Below are positions 46,661-58,329 of a stretch of 64,000 nucleotides of DNA, in pieces (the stretch's first letter is position 1; each line of letters opens with the position of its first letter). The DNA is from Heloderma charlesbogerti (Eukaryota; Chordata; Lepidosauria; Squamata; Helodermatidae). The stretch is from positions 620,001 to 684,000 of the forward strand of contig JANEZZ010002675.1 of the NCBI GenBank assembly GCA_026122225.1, written 5' to 3'. The notes below the pieces were generated by a model that did no database searches, was not told where the DNA came from, and saw nothing but the letters and a program-made list of their open reading frames with translations. A program made the position numbers and the translations under genes.

Positions 46661-47276
46661 GTCTGCATTGCTGTCTTGTGGTTTGGATTGGAATAAGTTC
46701 TGATTCTTCTTTACAGTCTGCATTATACCAAAATTCCCTTCCTGAATAATTCTTATGAATGGGCTGTCACTCTGGTGATGAGATCCTTATCTCTGACATG
46801 GTTCCTTTATTATAGATAAAAAGGAGTTTAACCTTTAAAAAATTTAAATCCTTTTGCTTATTTCTGCAGCCATGATTCTATCTTCTACTCTCTTTGAACT
46901 GATTCTGTCTCCTCCCCACCCTGTAAATAGCAGGATCAGCTAGAAAGAGCCAATTATGTTCTAACAGATAGAGTGCTGGAGTTTGGTTGTGAGTCCTGAG
47001 TGCGTTCCATCTCATCTTTGAGACCAGCATTTCAACAGGAGCGCCTGCCATGTCAACTGGAAACTCTCGAAGAGCATTCAGGAATCCTTTGGATTCTATA
47101 AATCTCCAGGGATGGGCTATCTTAATTGGTCCACCACTCCTGCAGGGAGGAACAGTAACTGCCAATCTAAACTATGATGTCAATTAATAGAGAAATTTCT
47201 TTCAGTAGAGAAGCTTGTATACAGATCCCCTCACAACTTTCTGCCAAGTCTTCTCCACCTCACTGCACAAAGTTGA

Positions 47277-47373
47277 ACTGTACATGCCACTTTTTAGAAC
47301 TGAAAGCAGGTCACAATAATAGCAGAAGAAAAAAGCCTCTAAAGAAACCAAAACCCATCCGGTTGCCTACTAA
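47277..47373 (+). repeat. 97-bp direct repeat, copy 2
   Basis: Second copy of 46563-46660. The similarity begins and ends sharply, and the flanks are unrelated. Confidence 0.9.
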
Positions 47374-47399
47374 AATGGCAAAATGGTGTTGGTTCAACT

Positions 47400-47575
47400 T
47401 AAAACCATGTATTTTCAGAGCCAGACTGAGACATTTTTCTGCCTGAGGCAGAGCAGCAAATGCCCCCACCCCCAAGTCAACGTGCACAGTACAAAGGCCA
47501 GCCAGGTTATTTTAGCATGCAGTGCAGAAACACTGCCCAAAGGTAGAGCCGGCCCTGGCTTGACATCACATTCCA
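47400..47575. repeat. hAT-like dispersed repeat, short form
   Basis: AGAGCCAGACTGAGACATTTTTCTGCCTGAGGCAGAG ... GTACAAAGGCCAGCCAGG ... GGTAGAGCCGGCCCTGGCTT. It matches the two ends of the 29228 family with most of the middle deleted. Confidence 0.45.
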
Positions 47576-47889
47576 TTGTTGCTTGTCACTGTTAGGGATA
47601 AAGCCAACATCACTGAAGACTTGTCCCCAATTAGTTATTCATATTGCTACAAGGAGAGTTGGTTGGAAGAGTGAATTTCAGACCCCACAGGTAAGTTAGT
47701 GAAAGCTGCAAGCAGGGAATCAAGTAACCATGGAAAAACAGCTATATTAACCTATATAACCTGCAAGGCAAACTGCTGTTCTGCAGTCTGGTGAACATGT
47801 TGCCAAGTAAACCTCTAATGCCCTTCTTAGGTCAGCCTACTTGCCCATCTACCTTCTTAATTCTCGGTGGGTTCTGCCCTGCCCCACAT

Positions 47890-48020
47890 ATCACCCACAC
47901 CACTTTGTGGAGTTGAAGCTGAGAACAGTAGCTTGGTCAAGGCTATGTGGCTGAGGTGAGATTTGAACCAGTGTGTTCCTGGCTCACATTCTTAGGCTCA
48001 GCCACTATACTACATCTGTT
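47890..48020 (-). mobile_element. tRNA-derived SINE fragment
   Basis: On the minus strand: GTAGTATAGTGGCTGAGCCT (A-box region), then ACTGGTTCAAATCTCACCTC (B box), CAGCCACATAGCCTTGACCAAG and CTGTTCTCAGC. It is the same family as 60230. Confidence 0.65.
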
Positions 48021-48024
48021 CTTA

Positions 48025-48542
48025 AGACAAGGTAGAGATCCAAAGTAAATGTATTAATGTTATCTATGTTTAGAACCCTTAGAGCTATATTGCCATAATT
48101 CCCATTTCGAAGTTGCCAAGAAATATGTGATGTAGCAAGCCCAAGAAAATTTGGCTGTCTCATTTCCTTCAGTGGGGCTTAAGCGTATATATAACTGTGT
48201 GGGGCACTGGCTTTTAGCCTAAATAAGCAACCTGAGAATTTTAAAACTGACTTAGTATGAACAATTCCATTAAATTGAGCAATGATCATCTTGCATGCTA
48301 TTGTTATCCCCAAAGACCAGAGGAGTAATTGTCTCAGAGACTCTGTCTTTCATCAAAATAAATTAGAAGTTACTGTTACATATTTTGCTTGTACTAATTT
48401 CCATTACTCATCATAATGTCTAGAGTTAAGCCAGTGTTCATTAAATATGGGGTCTACATTGTGAAGTAACATTCAGATTGGGCTTCCAAACTATTTTTCA
48501 ATAGTAATATTCTCAGGGGCAGTGCCAAAATGTGACAAGGTT
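48025..48542. other. NAV2 intron 1 sequence, nothing recognised
   Basis: No repeat family or exon identified. Confidence 0.4.
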
Positions 48543-49088
48543 GGGCATGTCAGGGTGGAAACTGAGCCGATAGAACCCCAGAGCAGTTCTGATTCTGAGG
48601 AGGATCAGCAATCCATGGGAGAGGAGCCAGCTCATCCCTCACAGGCACAGTAGTTGGCAGAGATTCCTCCTGCTGGCATTCCTGAGATAGATAGTGATCC
48701 TGGCAGTGAGAGTGTGGGAGGGGGGCTTGCTAGATGCTCGACGCAGACGCAGGGAGCGACAAGCAATGGAGGGCGCGGAAAGGAGGCGTAGCGCCTGTTT
48801 GGCGCGCAAGCAACGGCCGCGTCCCGTGGACCCAAGGGAAAGAGGGAGGATCTCTCCCTAGCCCATAAGTTCAGGGTCTTCAAGTGATTCTCCTTCAAAC
48901 GGGGATCAACTGCCTACCCTGAGCATAGGCTACTCTGCTGTTCATTGCTTAGATGCTGGTGATTAGCTTCTGAAAGAGTCATTAAGTTGTAAAAGGATTA
49001 AAGCCTTGAAAAGAATCCTTTCGACTGTGTCTTGAGTTGGCTATTGGAGTGTACTGAAAGAGGCCGCTAGGGCGCTCCTGACAGGGCA
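48543..49088 (+). mobile_element. Solo LTR, copy b, with 5-bp target duplication
   Basis: The LTR proper is 48548-49083 (536 bp), TGTCAGGG to CTCCTGACA, flanked by GGGCA on both sides (48543-48547 and 49084-49088). ATTAAAGCC at about 48999 near the 3' end is a candidate polyadenylation signal (ATTAAA). The Arg-rich reading frame is present at 48733-48861, but its upstream part is shifted by one frame relative to copies a and c. Confidence 0.9.
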
Positions 49089-50287
49089 TTTGCCAGGGTC
49101 CAAATTCCAGCAGTGGGCCCACTGGCCTAAGAGTGCTACCATTTCCCTTTTCCACAATGTATACAAGAAGATCAGATATAGCCTAAGAGAATTCCGCATG
49201 TCCTCTCTCTTTGAGGTTAGGGAGGGTCCACTGAGGGACTGCACCTGAGGACCCCCAAAATCCTGGAGCCAGGAACGTATATCTGAGATGTGAGAAACAT
49301 TTGGAAACTGTGTACTTTTTGATATTTGGACAGATTTCCTATGTGCAGGTTAGAAGGTAAGAGTAGCTAGCATTAAACATTAAATAGACTTTCCTGCATT
49401 AAATAGACTTTCCTGTATCCATTCTTTTCCTGTGTCTGCCAGCATTAACATTAAAGATGTTGACAGTAAAAAAAACTCATTTCCAGTCTAGCCCATTTTG
49501 AGATAAGATCCAGGGCAGAGAAATCGTAAATGAAATGCTCAAAAGTTATTTTTCCAACAGAAGCTTTCCGATATGTGTAGATAGATTTAAAAGTGTCTAT
49601 CTAATGTTAAGAAGGCAGGACAGGCTTATAGGAATTATTTGTAAATTCAGATGAGTCCTTAGTTCATAATTGATTGGATATTCCAGCAAGAAAAATCTGA
49701 TGTTGCTATAAAGTTCTTATGGATGTGTTCTATGTAAACTTCCCATTTTAAAACTAAGTGAAAGGGTTCCATACTTTAAAGAAGAAGGCAATATAAACAA
49801 ATATCAGAAAACTTATTTTTCTTTTACCTTGCATATGAAGCAATCAGGACCAGTACCACACTTCCAGCCACTCCTCTCTGCTTTTGCGACTGCCTGCTGC
49901 CACCGCTGCCCTCCCCCTCCACTCACCAACAGAGAGCCAGGCCTACCTATCTTGGTAGACATGGTGCACAGGCCTTACCACTACTTAGTCACCAAATCTA
50001 CTAGAAATGGTGGACCTGTTTTCTGATGGTATCAAGGCTTTTTTAAAATGTGCAACAATACACAAAATGTGCAGTTCCAGGAAAAATATGCAATTCCAAA
50101 AGAACATTTTTGCAGTTCAAAATTCAAGCCATGCAAAGGTTGTATTGTTAGCTGGTGTAAAAAGTGAGTCATAATGTGAAAAGTAAGGTTAGTCCAAGCT
50201 CCTTTAGAACCTAAACCATGGTCAATAATACACATTTTTCCTCCCACTGCTAAAGATACTCCCCACATACTTGACTGCTACTCTCTA
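49089..50287. other. NAV2 intron 1 sequence, nothing recognised
   Basis: Contains a 19-bp tandem duplication (ATTAAATAGACTTTCCTGC at 49379-49397 and ATTAAATAGACTTTCCTGT at 49398-49416). No exon or repeat family recognised. Confidence 0.45.
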
Positions 50288-50430
50288 GAGCTGCCTTCCC
50301 CAAACTGAGGTCCGCTAGATGTTTTGGACATCAACTCCCATCAGCCCCAGCCAGCATGGCCAATGGTCAGGAATGCTGGGAGTTGTAGTCCAAAGCTTCT
50401 GGAGGGCACTAGGTTGGGGAACACTGCTCT
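50288..50430. repeat. Complete ACAACTCCCAT palindromic repeat
   Basis: GCTGCCTTCCCCAAACTGAG, AGATGTTTTGGACATCAACT and CCCATCAGCCCCAGCCAGCATGG are followed by the inverse arm GCTGGGAGTTGTAGTCCAAA, GCTTCTGGAGGGCACTAGGT and TGGGGAACACTG. The flanks read CTCTAGAG on the left and CTCTAGAGAG on the right, so an 8-bp CTCTAGAG duplication, as made by hAT transposases, is possible (that word is itself palindromic). Confidence 0.75.
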
Positions 50431-52647
50431 AGAGAGTATTCACCAATGTTTCCAAGTTGAAGGAAGTTATTCCAGGCCAGTCTTATGAAGTTGTCAACTT
50501 TATGATAAAGGCTGTGATGCCATAAAATAACTGATACTATATCCTTTAGACAGCTGTAATGTGTTTGTGCATTTCTCTCTCTCTTGTTCCTAGGGTGTGT
50601 GTGTGTGTGTTTATCCTTCACTCCTAATAAAGTTTTGTTGCAGTTCATGAGGCTTCTTGAATCTAACACTCTTCTGCGTTAGCACTGTTCAGTTCTCAGG
50701 ATCTTCTACTACTCTGTGTAGGTTTCTAAATATTATGGAATGTGATGCTAAGCAACAAAGCGCACACAGAGGGAAAGTGCACAGGTGTGTTATAGCAGTG
50801 CACACTACAACCACAAACTGCGGTGTGCTGCAGCTTTGCCCTCCCCACCAAAAAATTTCCTCCGGGCCCCATATGGAACACAGTAGTTTTGGTTCACAGA
50901 AGACAGATCTGTTTCTGTGGCTAGAAGATTAGGGCATATAACTCAGATTGTGCCCTTAACAGAATGAGGTACCACTATCAATAGACCCTGGAAGGACACT
51001 ACGGCTAGTTTGCCAAAGATGACTGCTGCAGCAGCAGCTTTGATTCTGGCTCATGACCAGGAGGCGCACTTGGCAAGCTGTGATGTGCTTAGTCATTCAA
51101 GGGGTCCAGAGTGGGATAAGATTTACTAGTCATTTTATTTCTCAGTACCCTCTGCAGGTCTGTCCACGTGTCTGCATTACTGCAATTCCAGATCCTTTCT
51201 GTGAGAAGGTGATGGAATTTTATATCTCAAAACCACAGTCTTGTTCAAAGTTAAGGCTAAAGGAAAGCAAAGATAAAAAACCAAATTATCTGATGAAGTA
51301 GGTAGTGTTGATACCTTCCTTCCTGTTGGTGCTAGAGGATCTCAAATATGGTAGCTTAGAGAAGTAAAGTTTGCTTCCATTATCTTTTAAGATTAGTTTG
51401 CTCAGCAAACAGTATTCTTCAACTTGCTGCATGGCATCTGACAAACATGGCAACTTACCACATTTTATAGATAGCAAATCAAGTGCATACAAAATGCAGA
51501 TCCTTTTTTAGGGGGAAACTACTGTCATGAGCATATATTGGCTAGCACCCATGCCAACATTGGTGAGTTATAACAAGTTATTTCTCTGCATCAAGGAATA
51601 CATCCCTCCATTGGATGGTGACATAAAGAGGCTTCTCAGAATGTGTGAGGGGGTCATGGAGCAATGCAGGCTAGCTTCCCTGCAATTTCACCCAGCATCC
51701 AGACTTCCCATCATCCATGCATAAAGGCCACTTCAGTAGGGCTTTAGATGCATACCAATCTATGCATGTAGAATTGCTTGGGCCAGGGACCCTCCCTCAC
51801 ATAGAAAATCTCTAGGTGCATACATTGGTGTATACATAGAGTTCCTTCTTTCACACACTGAACACACAGTGAAGACAGGGCATGTGGCTATTGGGTACAG
51901 TAGAGGCGGGGCTGGGGCTATTCTGTGCAGTTCTGCAATCCCCTCACATGTTCTTTGAACATGTGAGAGGAGGGAGTCATCTGGACTCACCTCCCATATT
52001 GCTGTGTTGTGTATTTCCCCACCCCCATTGGTGGCAGCCAATGTCTTCAAGTAGAGGCCAGGTTAAAAAGCAACATGGTGACATTGCAACAATGGGTAAG
52101 TCATATTACACATTGCAGGGACAAATGAATCCTATTCAGAAATATTGTTCATGCTCTGAAGCAATGTATGATGGGGGACCATCAATTAGCCTCTCCCCCA
52201 ACATAGCACACCAACTAGCCCTACCCTCTTGGCATCAATGCATACAGCCCAGATGTCTTCAGAGAGGGAGCCTTCCATGTGATATGGAACACTTTGCCAT
52301 CAGGGTTCCAATTCACATGCAAACCCTCATGCATACAGCTGTACTTGTGAAGGCTCCATTCCTGCACACATTCGCCCTGTACGTGCTTGTATCATGAGTA
52401 TGGCTAAATTGGCATGCACTAGGTTCAGGTGGGGCTAGTTGGCACAGCCCTACTCACCCTTCATGCATTGTTTCAATGAAAGGGGTTGGAGTGAGTTTGA
52501 GAGAGGGGAAAGCCACTTTCTGGAACAACATAGCAATCATCTTTAAAATGGCAGCAGCAGTACTGTTGCACAATGAACTGCTGACATATCATTAGCTATT
52601 CCAGATCACTTTGGGGTTCTTCTTTACTATTTGACATATTGGCTTGG
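50431..52647. other. NAV2 intron 1 sequence, nothing recognised
   Basis: No exon or named repeat. A short (GT)n run lies at about 50595-50611. Confidence 0.4.
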
Positions 52648-53254
52648 GTCGCAGGTAGGGGTGTACGAACCACACTCACCTGTCCGGTTGGGGCATCTGC
52701 TGGGGCAGGGGAAGGCGATCTGTCCCTCCCCCTGGAATCCTCCCCGGCTGGCTCTGCTCCATGGTGAGTCTGTGGAGCTGCCAGCCGGGCCCATCTGCAG
52801 TCGGACTTCTGCCCACTGTCGGTCTGTGGCCACAAATGGCGTCCGGTGTAGCGGACGCCATTTGCGTCCCTGCTTTAGCCGTGATAAGCTACGTAAATGT
52901 TTACGTAGCCTATCACAAAAAGAGTAGCGACGCAAATGGCGTAGCAGATGCTATTTGTGTCACTGCTCTTTGTCGTGATTGACTACGTAAAGATTTACGT
53001 AGCCTATCACAGCTAAAGCAGGGACGCAAATGGCGTCCGCTACACTGGACTCCATTTGTGTCCACAGACTGGGGCAACGGACGGCAGCGTACGGACCCGG
53101 ACTGGCTGGCAGCAGGTAGGGTCTGTCCCGGGAAAATGTTGCGGGGTGGCAGGGGGGGTAGTCTGTTCCGCCACGGACTCCAGGGGGCCGGATTCGTTAG
53201 AATCCACCCTCATTGGAGTCCGTGGCGGATTTCTCTGCCATCCCTAGTTGCAGG
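52648..53254. mobile_element. hAT-like non-autonomous element with nested palindromes
   Basis: The element body 52656-53246 (591 bp) starts TAGGGGTGTAC and ends GCCATCCCTA, an imperfect terminal inverted repeat of the TAGGGATG type. GTCGCAGG (52648-52655) and GTTGCAGG (53247-53254) flank it, an 8-bp duplication with one mismatch, as hAT transposases make. It is markedly GC-rich against its surroundings. The centre (about 52829-53053) is a large imperfect palindrome containing smaller ones: CTACGTAAATGTTTACGTAG and CTACGTAAAGATTTACGTAG, each bounded by TATCAC-type words. No transposase frame is present; it must move in trans if at all. Confidence 0.8.
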
Positions 53255-54775
53255 TCATGGTAACCCAGAATTCTTTAAAACTCTGTTACCATGCACGAGC
53301 CCGCATGTTAGTGGGAGCAGCTGGGCTCCTCCTGCCAGTGGGAGCAGCTAAACAATCCTTGGGCCATGACTCTGGCTTGTCGGAGGAGAAGCAAACCAGA
53401 GTTCCTGGTTTGGACATCACAGTAATCAAGCCAGGGATGGGGAGTCCCTGTCTTGTTTAGCCGCTCCCACTGGCCAAGGAGGAGCCAAGTGGGAGTGATC
53501 AAGCTGCCTGCACTAGCATGCTGACTCATGCAGTCATCCACAGTTTCTGGATGACTGTGACCTCCAAACGTGGCCATGCTTTATCAATTTCTTTAATATT
53601 TACTGAATTTCAGGAACCTCAATCTAGCTTCATTATCCTTCCAGGTAGGTAATGTGATATCTGAATGTTTTGTTAAACTCTGACTGAAACTAGATGATCA
53701 GACACTTAGCTAAAGTAGAATGTACCCTTTGTGTCTACAAATCAGGTTTCAAAAGTAGTAATGGTGAGGTGAGTAATACTATCATTGTAAAATCCAAGAT
53801 TCTCAGCATTCCCCTACCCACATTGAAATACTGAGGGAATGAAGAGCTAACAGATCAAATAATTTGCTTTCTGCCCTGGATAATTAGCACAGACTCATCA
53901 GTGACAGGATAGTGGGAGTATAATCTTTTAATCCCTACTTTCTTAGAAACTCACCATGTTACAAGAAGGCAGTGCATCTTGAGAAGACAGCTGTGACCAA
54001 GGAATGTCCTGTAGAAATTTTGTATACTTTTAGCTCTTGGTTCCCTAAAATGATTATTCACTTAGAAGTTTATGGAACTGAGAATTATGATCAACAAGAC
54101 CCAGAAAATATCTAAGCCATGGTATGTTAGCAGGACGGCTTTCACTAGCTTACGCATGAATGAAGGACAATCTAGCATCCCTATTGACTATGAAGAGAAA
54201 ATCAGTCATCTTTAATTTATTCATTTTTGGCGTAATTGGACAAAATGTACAGGCATAATAGCTACTTCTGAGAGGATGCAGCCTGCTCTTTCTGAAGAAA
54301 TGAAGCCTGAAAAATGTCAGACAGATAGATACAAGGGGAACCTTTAAGCTTGGCTTCCTCTCCTTTCTCTTTCCCCATCTCCCACTGCTCTGGTCGTTCC
54401 ACTCTTCTCCCTCCTGGAAGAGTTGTAGGAAAGCAGCCTTTTTTCTTTCTTTTCCTTTACAGGCATTGCCTGAGCATTCCTAGGCAAATTAATCTTCAGG
54501 TGTGGCTGGAGCCGACTTGGGCAACACTTACACTGAAGTTGACAGTGGGAACAGAGCACTCTGCTTCTCCAGCTGATGAGGCATGGTGCTCTGTCCCTGC
54601 TTTGCCAGCCTGATTGGCTTCCAGACAGGCCATGGAGGAAGTGATAGCCAATGCATGGTACTATGCTCCTCCAGCCTGATCTCAGAGCACTCGAGGGGGG
54701 CCAGGTGTAGCCTGGGGAGGCCACACCCCTCTGCCTGACAAGAGGGGTGTGGCCTGGGGAGAGTAGGCATGGCAT
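53255..54775. other. NAV2 intron 1 sequence, nothing recognised
   Basis: A locally duplicated motif GTGGGAGCAGCT occurs twice at about 53311 and 53338. No exon or repeat family identified. Confidence 0.4.
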
Positions 54776-54853
54776 GGGGACAATCTGGCAGGCTGGTGAT
54801 AGAGGCCTGGAGGGCCACATTTGGCCCATAGGTCAGAGGTTCCCCACCCTCTG
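54776..54853. repeat. hAT-like terminus
   Basis: GGAGGGCCACATTTGGCCCA, TAGGTCAGAGGTTCCCCACCCTCTG has the form of a hAT-type terminal repeat read outward (CAGAGGGTGGGGAACCTCTG on the other strand). The partner end was not found. Confidence 0.4.
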
Positions 54854-55394
54854 CTTTAAAGTTGGGGGAGGGGTTGGAAGGCAAAATGTCCTTTGACCAT
54901 TTTTTAAAAAGTTGGGGAATGCCCTTCTCCCCCACACTTGAGGGTGGCCAGGTGTCTTGCTTTAGAGAGGACTGTATTCTACTTGAAGGGCTGTCAGAGA
55001 AGACAGTCCTCTGTTTGAAGGCATCCTCTATCTGAAGGGCTGTCCAGTCCAAGACCAGTTTGAAGACAAAGAGTCATAAGAAAGGAGGGCAGGGTTTTGA
55101 CACTGTCCCTCAACAGTTAGGCCCTGGACAGTGGACTGAGGAGGCACACCACAGGGCACCTGGTCACCCTCTCCCACACCATAGGGAGATTATCATATTT
55201 GTATTTAAATTTAAATTATAGTCATTATTTCAAAATTTGCACCTGTACATATAAATTAGCATATGCAAATATGTGCCCTCTTTTGTCCTCTTTCTGGGCA
55301 ATGTGTAAATGGCTACCCTAAACACACATACATACGCCACGAATGTTAGAGTATGCTATGGAGTGCTCCAACAAGCTAACTTTGACCCTTTTAG

Positions 55395-55512
55395 CCATCC
55401 ATATTTTTCACTACTGCCAAATTCAGTGGGGCAGCATGGAGTGGTGGGGCCACACCCAAGCGGGGTGCAGGGGGGTGCATGTGGGCCATGGGCCACATGT
55501 TGTCCACCCCGA
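55395..55512. repeat. hAT-like terminus
   Basis: GTGGGCCATGGGCCACATGT followed by TGTCCACCCCGATG gives CATCGGGGTGGACAAC outward on the other strand, similar to CAGGGGTGGACAAC hAT ends. The opposite end was not located. Confidence 0.35.
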
Positions 55513-55859
55513 TGTAAAGTCACAGTAATGAACTGGGCTTCTCAGCTCCGAAACCAAGAACATGAAGGACCTTATATCCCCTTTTTGCCTGAAAGAGTAG
55601 AGTGCTGATACTCTGAGGGCTTTTGAGGGGCTTTATAGTTTGCACTAAGTGACTACAGTTTAGATAGAAATGCATTACATCTCCTTATAGTAGGGAAGAC
55701 TGTGACCAGATGCCCTGTGGAGCTTGCTGCCTCAGTCTGCTCTCCAAGGGCTAACTGTTGATGGCCTGTTTTCCTTTCTTTTGGTTCGCAGAACTATACT
55801 CCTTTCCTCTCCTTTCTCACCACCAGGCATTTTCCTTGTATGGATTGCTTGGGGGAGGT

Positions 55860-56050
55860 TCAAAAAATATATCAAATGGACCAGTAAAAAGTAATACACC
55901 CTCCCAAGACTCCAAAGCACTTCCAAAGTCTGCCTCAGTTCGGACCACTTTGGACTGAGTCACTTCAGTCCAGAAGCTGCCCAAATATCTCCAAAGCAGA
56001 CTGCTTTGGCTCAGAATTTGTGCTTCATCCAAAGCGGATGCACACCCCTG
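55860..56050. repeat. hAT-like terminus
   Basis: The sequence ends CATCCAAAGCGGATGCACACCCCTG, the complement of the CAGGGGTGTGCATCCGC terminus common in reptile hAT elements. The opposite end was not located. Confidence 0.45.
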
Positions 56051-56261
56051 CTGCCTGTTCTTAGCCACTGTGATGCACGTTTCAGCTAAGAAAGGGCCAT
56101 AGCAGAGCCGTGACACTCATTCCCAGCATAGATATTGAATTGTAGAGGAGAGCTAAGATTCTGCTATACTCCAACTCAAGAAGAGGCAACTGTTCCTTAC
56201 CTCAATGACTGTTCTCCCATTTCAACCTGTTTTCTTGTTCTTCACTTAGAGCCAGGGTGGG

Positions 56262-56606
56262 CAACTTCCAGGGACTAATTTCCCAGCCCCTGGAATACAG
56301 CAGGGGACACACAACCCTACTGCCGAAATTGCCGCCACCACAGAATTAGCCACCAAAATTAAACTGTACAGCAGTGGGGGAAAAGGCACATTTTTTTCTT
56401 TGACACAAGGCATGCAGAAAGTGTGGCTTGTTCTAAAGCAAAATCACACTATCACAGGTTCTGTCAGTGCAAATTTACTTTAAAACAAGGTGCGTGCTTC
56501 CTGTGTGCCTTCTTTCAAAGGAAAAAATGCAGCTGTTTTGCTGCTGCTGCATGGCCAAATTTCGGGGCCACAAAAAAGGCCGGGGGCTGCATATTGCCCA
56601 CCTCTT
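56262..56606. mobile_element. hAT-like non-autonomous element
   Basis: It starts CAGGGTGGGCAACTTCC and ends GGGGGCTGCATATTGCCCACCTCTT, inverted ends sharing GGTGGGCAA. Length is about 345 bp. The flanks (CTTAGAGC and CTTTAGAT) are only partly alike, so the target duplication is uncertain. Confidence 0.5.
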
Positions 56607-56609
56607 CTT

Positions 56610-57329
56610 TAGATACCTTGATAAAACAATGGGCCTCTTTTTATAGCATATTTTTAAATATTAAAAGCTGCAATCATGTTCCGGTTCAGTTTGATTTCAT
56701 TCTTGCCAAGCCTGGCAATTGGGGGTTTATCCAGAGAATAAAACTTCTAAAGAGATTAGAATAGGTTAAAAAAATCTCTTGTGAGTGGCACTAAGATAAA
56801 TTGACCTTCATGGATGAGACAGACTGTCATTTAAATCTTACCTTGCACATGCATGAATACATTTTCTTATGAGGTTATAGTGTTCATACCCACAGTGGGG
56901 CTGCATTTAATGAAATTAATGAAATTGCCAAATGATTTAATTATTTAGAGTTAAGGAGAAACCAGGTGCAAACTAACTCAATTAAAGTTGTATAGATTTC
57001 CTGGTTTGTATCATGTTCTTCCTTATTTGACTTATTCCCCAGCCGAGTGCCATATCAGACGTACTGAAGATGAGAACATTGTTAGCTGTGTGGATGACAC
57101 CATTATCCTTCAGGCTGCTTCTCCTTGGGGGTGCCGTGCCTCTTGAGGAGAGCGGAAGGAAGGGCTTTCAATTCCATTCCCACTGAACAGCAGTGTCCCA
57201 TGAGCATTAACCGTGCTGCAAAATGAAAGGAAACGACTTTTAAAAAACAAAGACTAAACATCATTGCTAGAGCAATTTCTAGATTCTAATCAAGCAAACC
57301 AGGCCTACTTCTAAATCATTTCTGGGCCT
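56610..57329. other. NAV2 intron 1 sequence, nothing recognised
   Basis: No exon or repeat family identified. Confidence 0.4.
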
Positions 57330-57545
57330 AATTCACAGTAGTAGTTATCACCTATAAAGCCCTACATGGCTTGGGACCAGGACAATTGGAAAACCACCTT
57401 CTTCCTCATGAACTTGCCTGTTAGTTGCAGTAATCTTCAGAGGCCCTGCTCTGCATTCCACTGCCAAGAGAGATTTGATTGATGGGGATGTAGAACAGGG
57501 CCTTTATAGCCATATCCTTGGAATTAAGACTCATATGTTTGAGTT
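57330..57545 (+). repeat. L2/CR1-group LINE C-terminal fragment
   Basis: CCTATAAAGCCCTACATGGCTTGGGACCAGG translates to YKALHGLGPG, the conserved YKAL-GLGP stretch of L2-like LINE proteins. CACCTTCTTCCTCATGAACT and CAGAGGCCCTGCTCTGCATTCC follow in the family order. Strongly decayed. Confidence 0.6.
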
Positions 57546-58329
57546 TAACTGAGCAATAATGTTACTGTACTTTAAAAGGGATGTGTTAAGTTATTGATTA
57601 ACTTAACTAACCCGTCCCTCCAATGCGAGTGCTCTATTCTGCTGAGGTAGAGGAGCTTTCCTCCTCTTTCCTCAGCCATTTTTGGGTGGACTTCCCTTGG
57701 CTCAGTCTTCCTCCTACCCATGGCCCCTCACAGCCCTCATACTGATGTTCCAAGGAGGGTCTGCCCTCATCACCACTCCACATGCCTCACTTTGTATGGG
57801 TAGGCCCCAGGTGGAGTTCCCATCCCTATCCCTTCTAGATGTCGTGGCCTTGAATGGGCAGATCAAAGGAAGCCTCCCTTCATCTTAACGGATGCCTCAG
57901 GGTGCTCACCAAATTGTTGTTTTCTCTTTTCTTCTCCTTAAACCTGCACTGCATCAGGCCAAATCATGGTATCTTAGCAACCACCCTTTAACCACCTCAC
58001 CATCCGGTCAGTGTGGTATAGTCGGGGAGAAAATACCCACTTGCCACACAGCCCATCATGGCCAACAGGTCAAAAATTCCTATGTAGTTCCACTAGCAGC
58101 AACCAATTTCACTCATACTGCATCCTGGGTGGGGCTGAGGAGAGGTGCCAAGCCAAAGGTGAGATGACGAAACTTTGATGGAGGAGTGGGCTTTAAATCA
58201 CTGCGCTCTCCCCACTTCGCTTGGTATGCCAAGTTTCAGTGGGCCCTATACCTCCTTTCCTTCCTGGGGGCCAGATGCGAAAGCACCACCATGGCCCACC
58301 AGAGAAGCCATGGGGTGGTGTAAATGGTG
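57546..58329. other. NAV2 intron 1 sequence, nothing recognised
   Basis: A C/T-rich stretch with short open frames and no recognisable protein or repeat. Confidence 0.35.

Noticed and set aside
52596..53351. Overlapping open frames of about 60-100 residues on both strands at 52.6-53.4 kb
   Set aside because: They fall within the GC-rich palindromic hAT-like element, where the lack of stops reflects composition; no protein family is recognisable.
54528..55052. 174-residue minus-strand open frame
   Set aside because: No motif, no splice context and partial overlap with a hAT-like end; probably chance.
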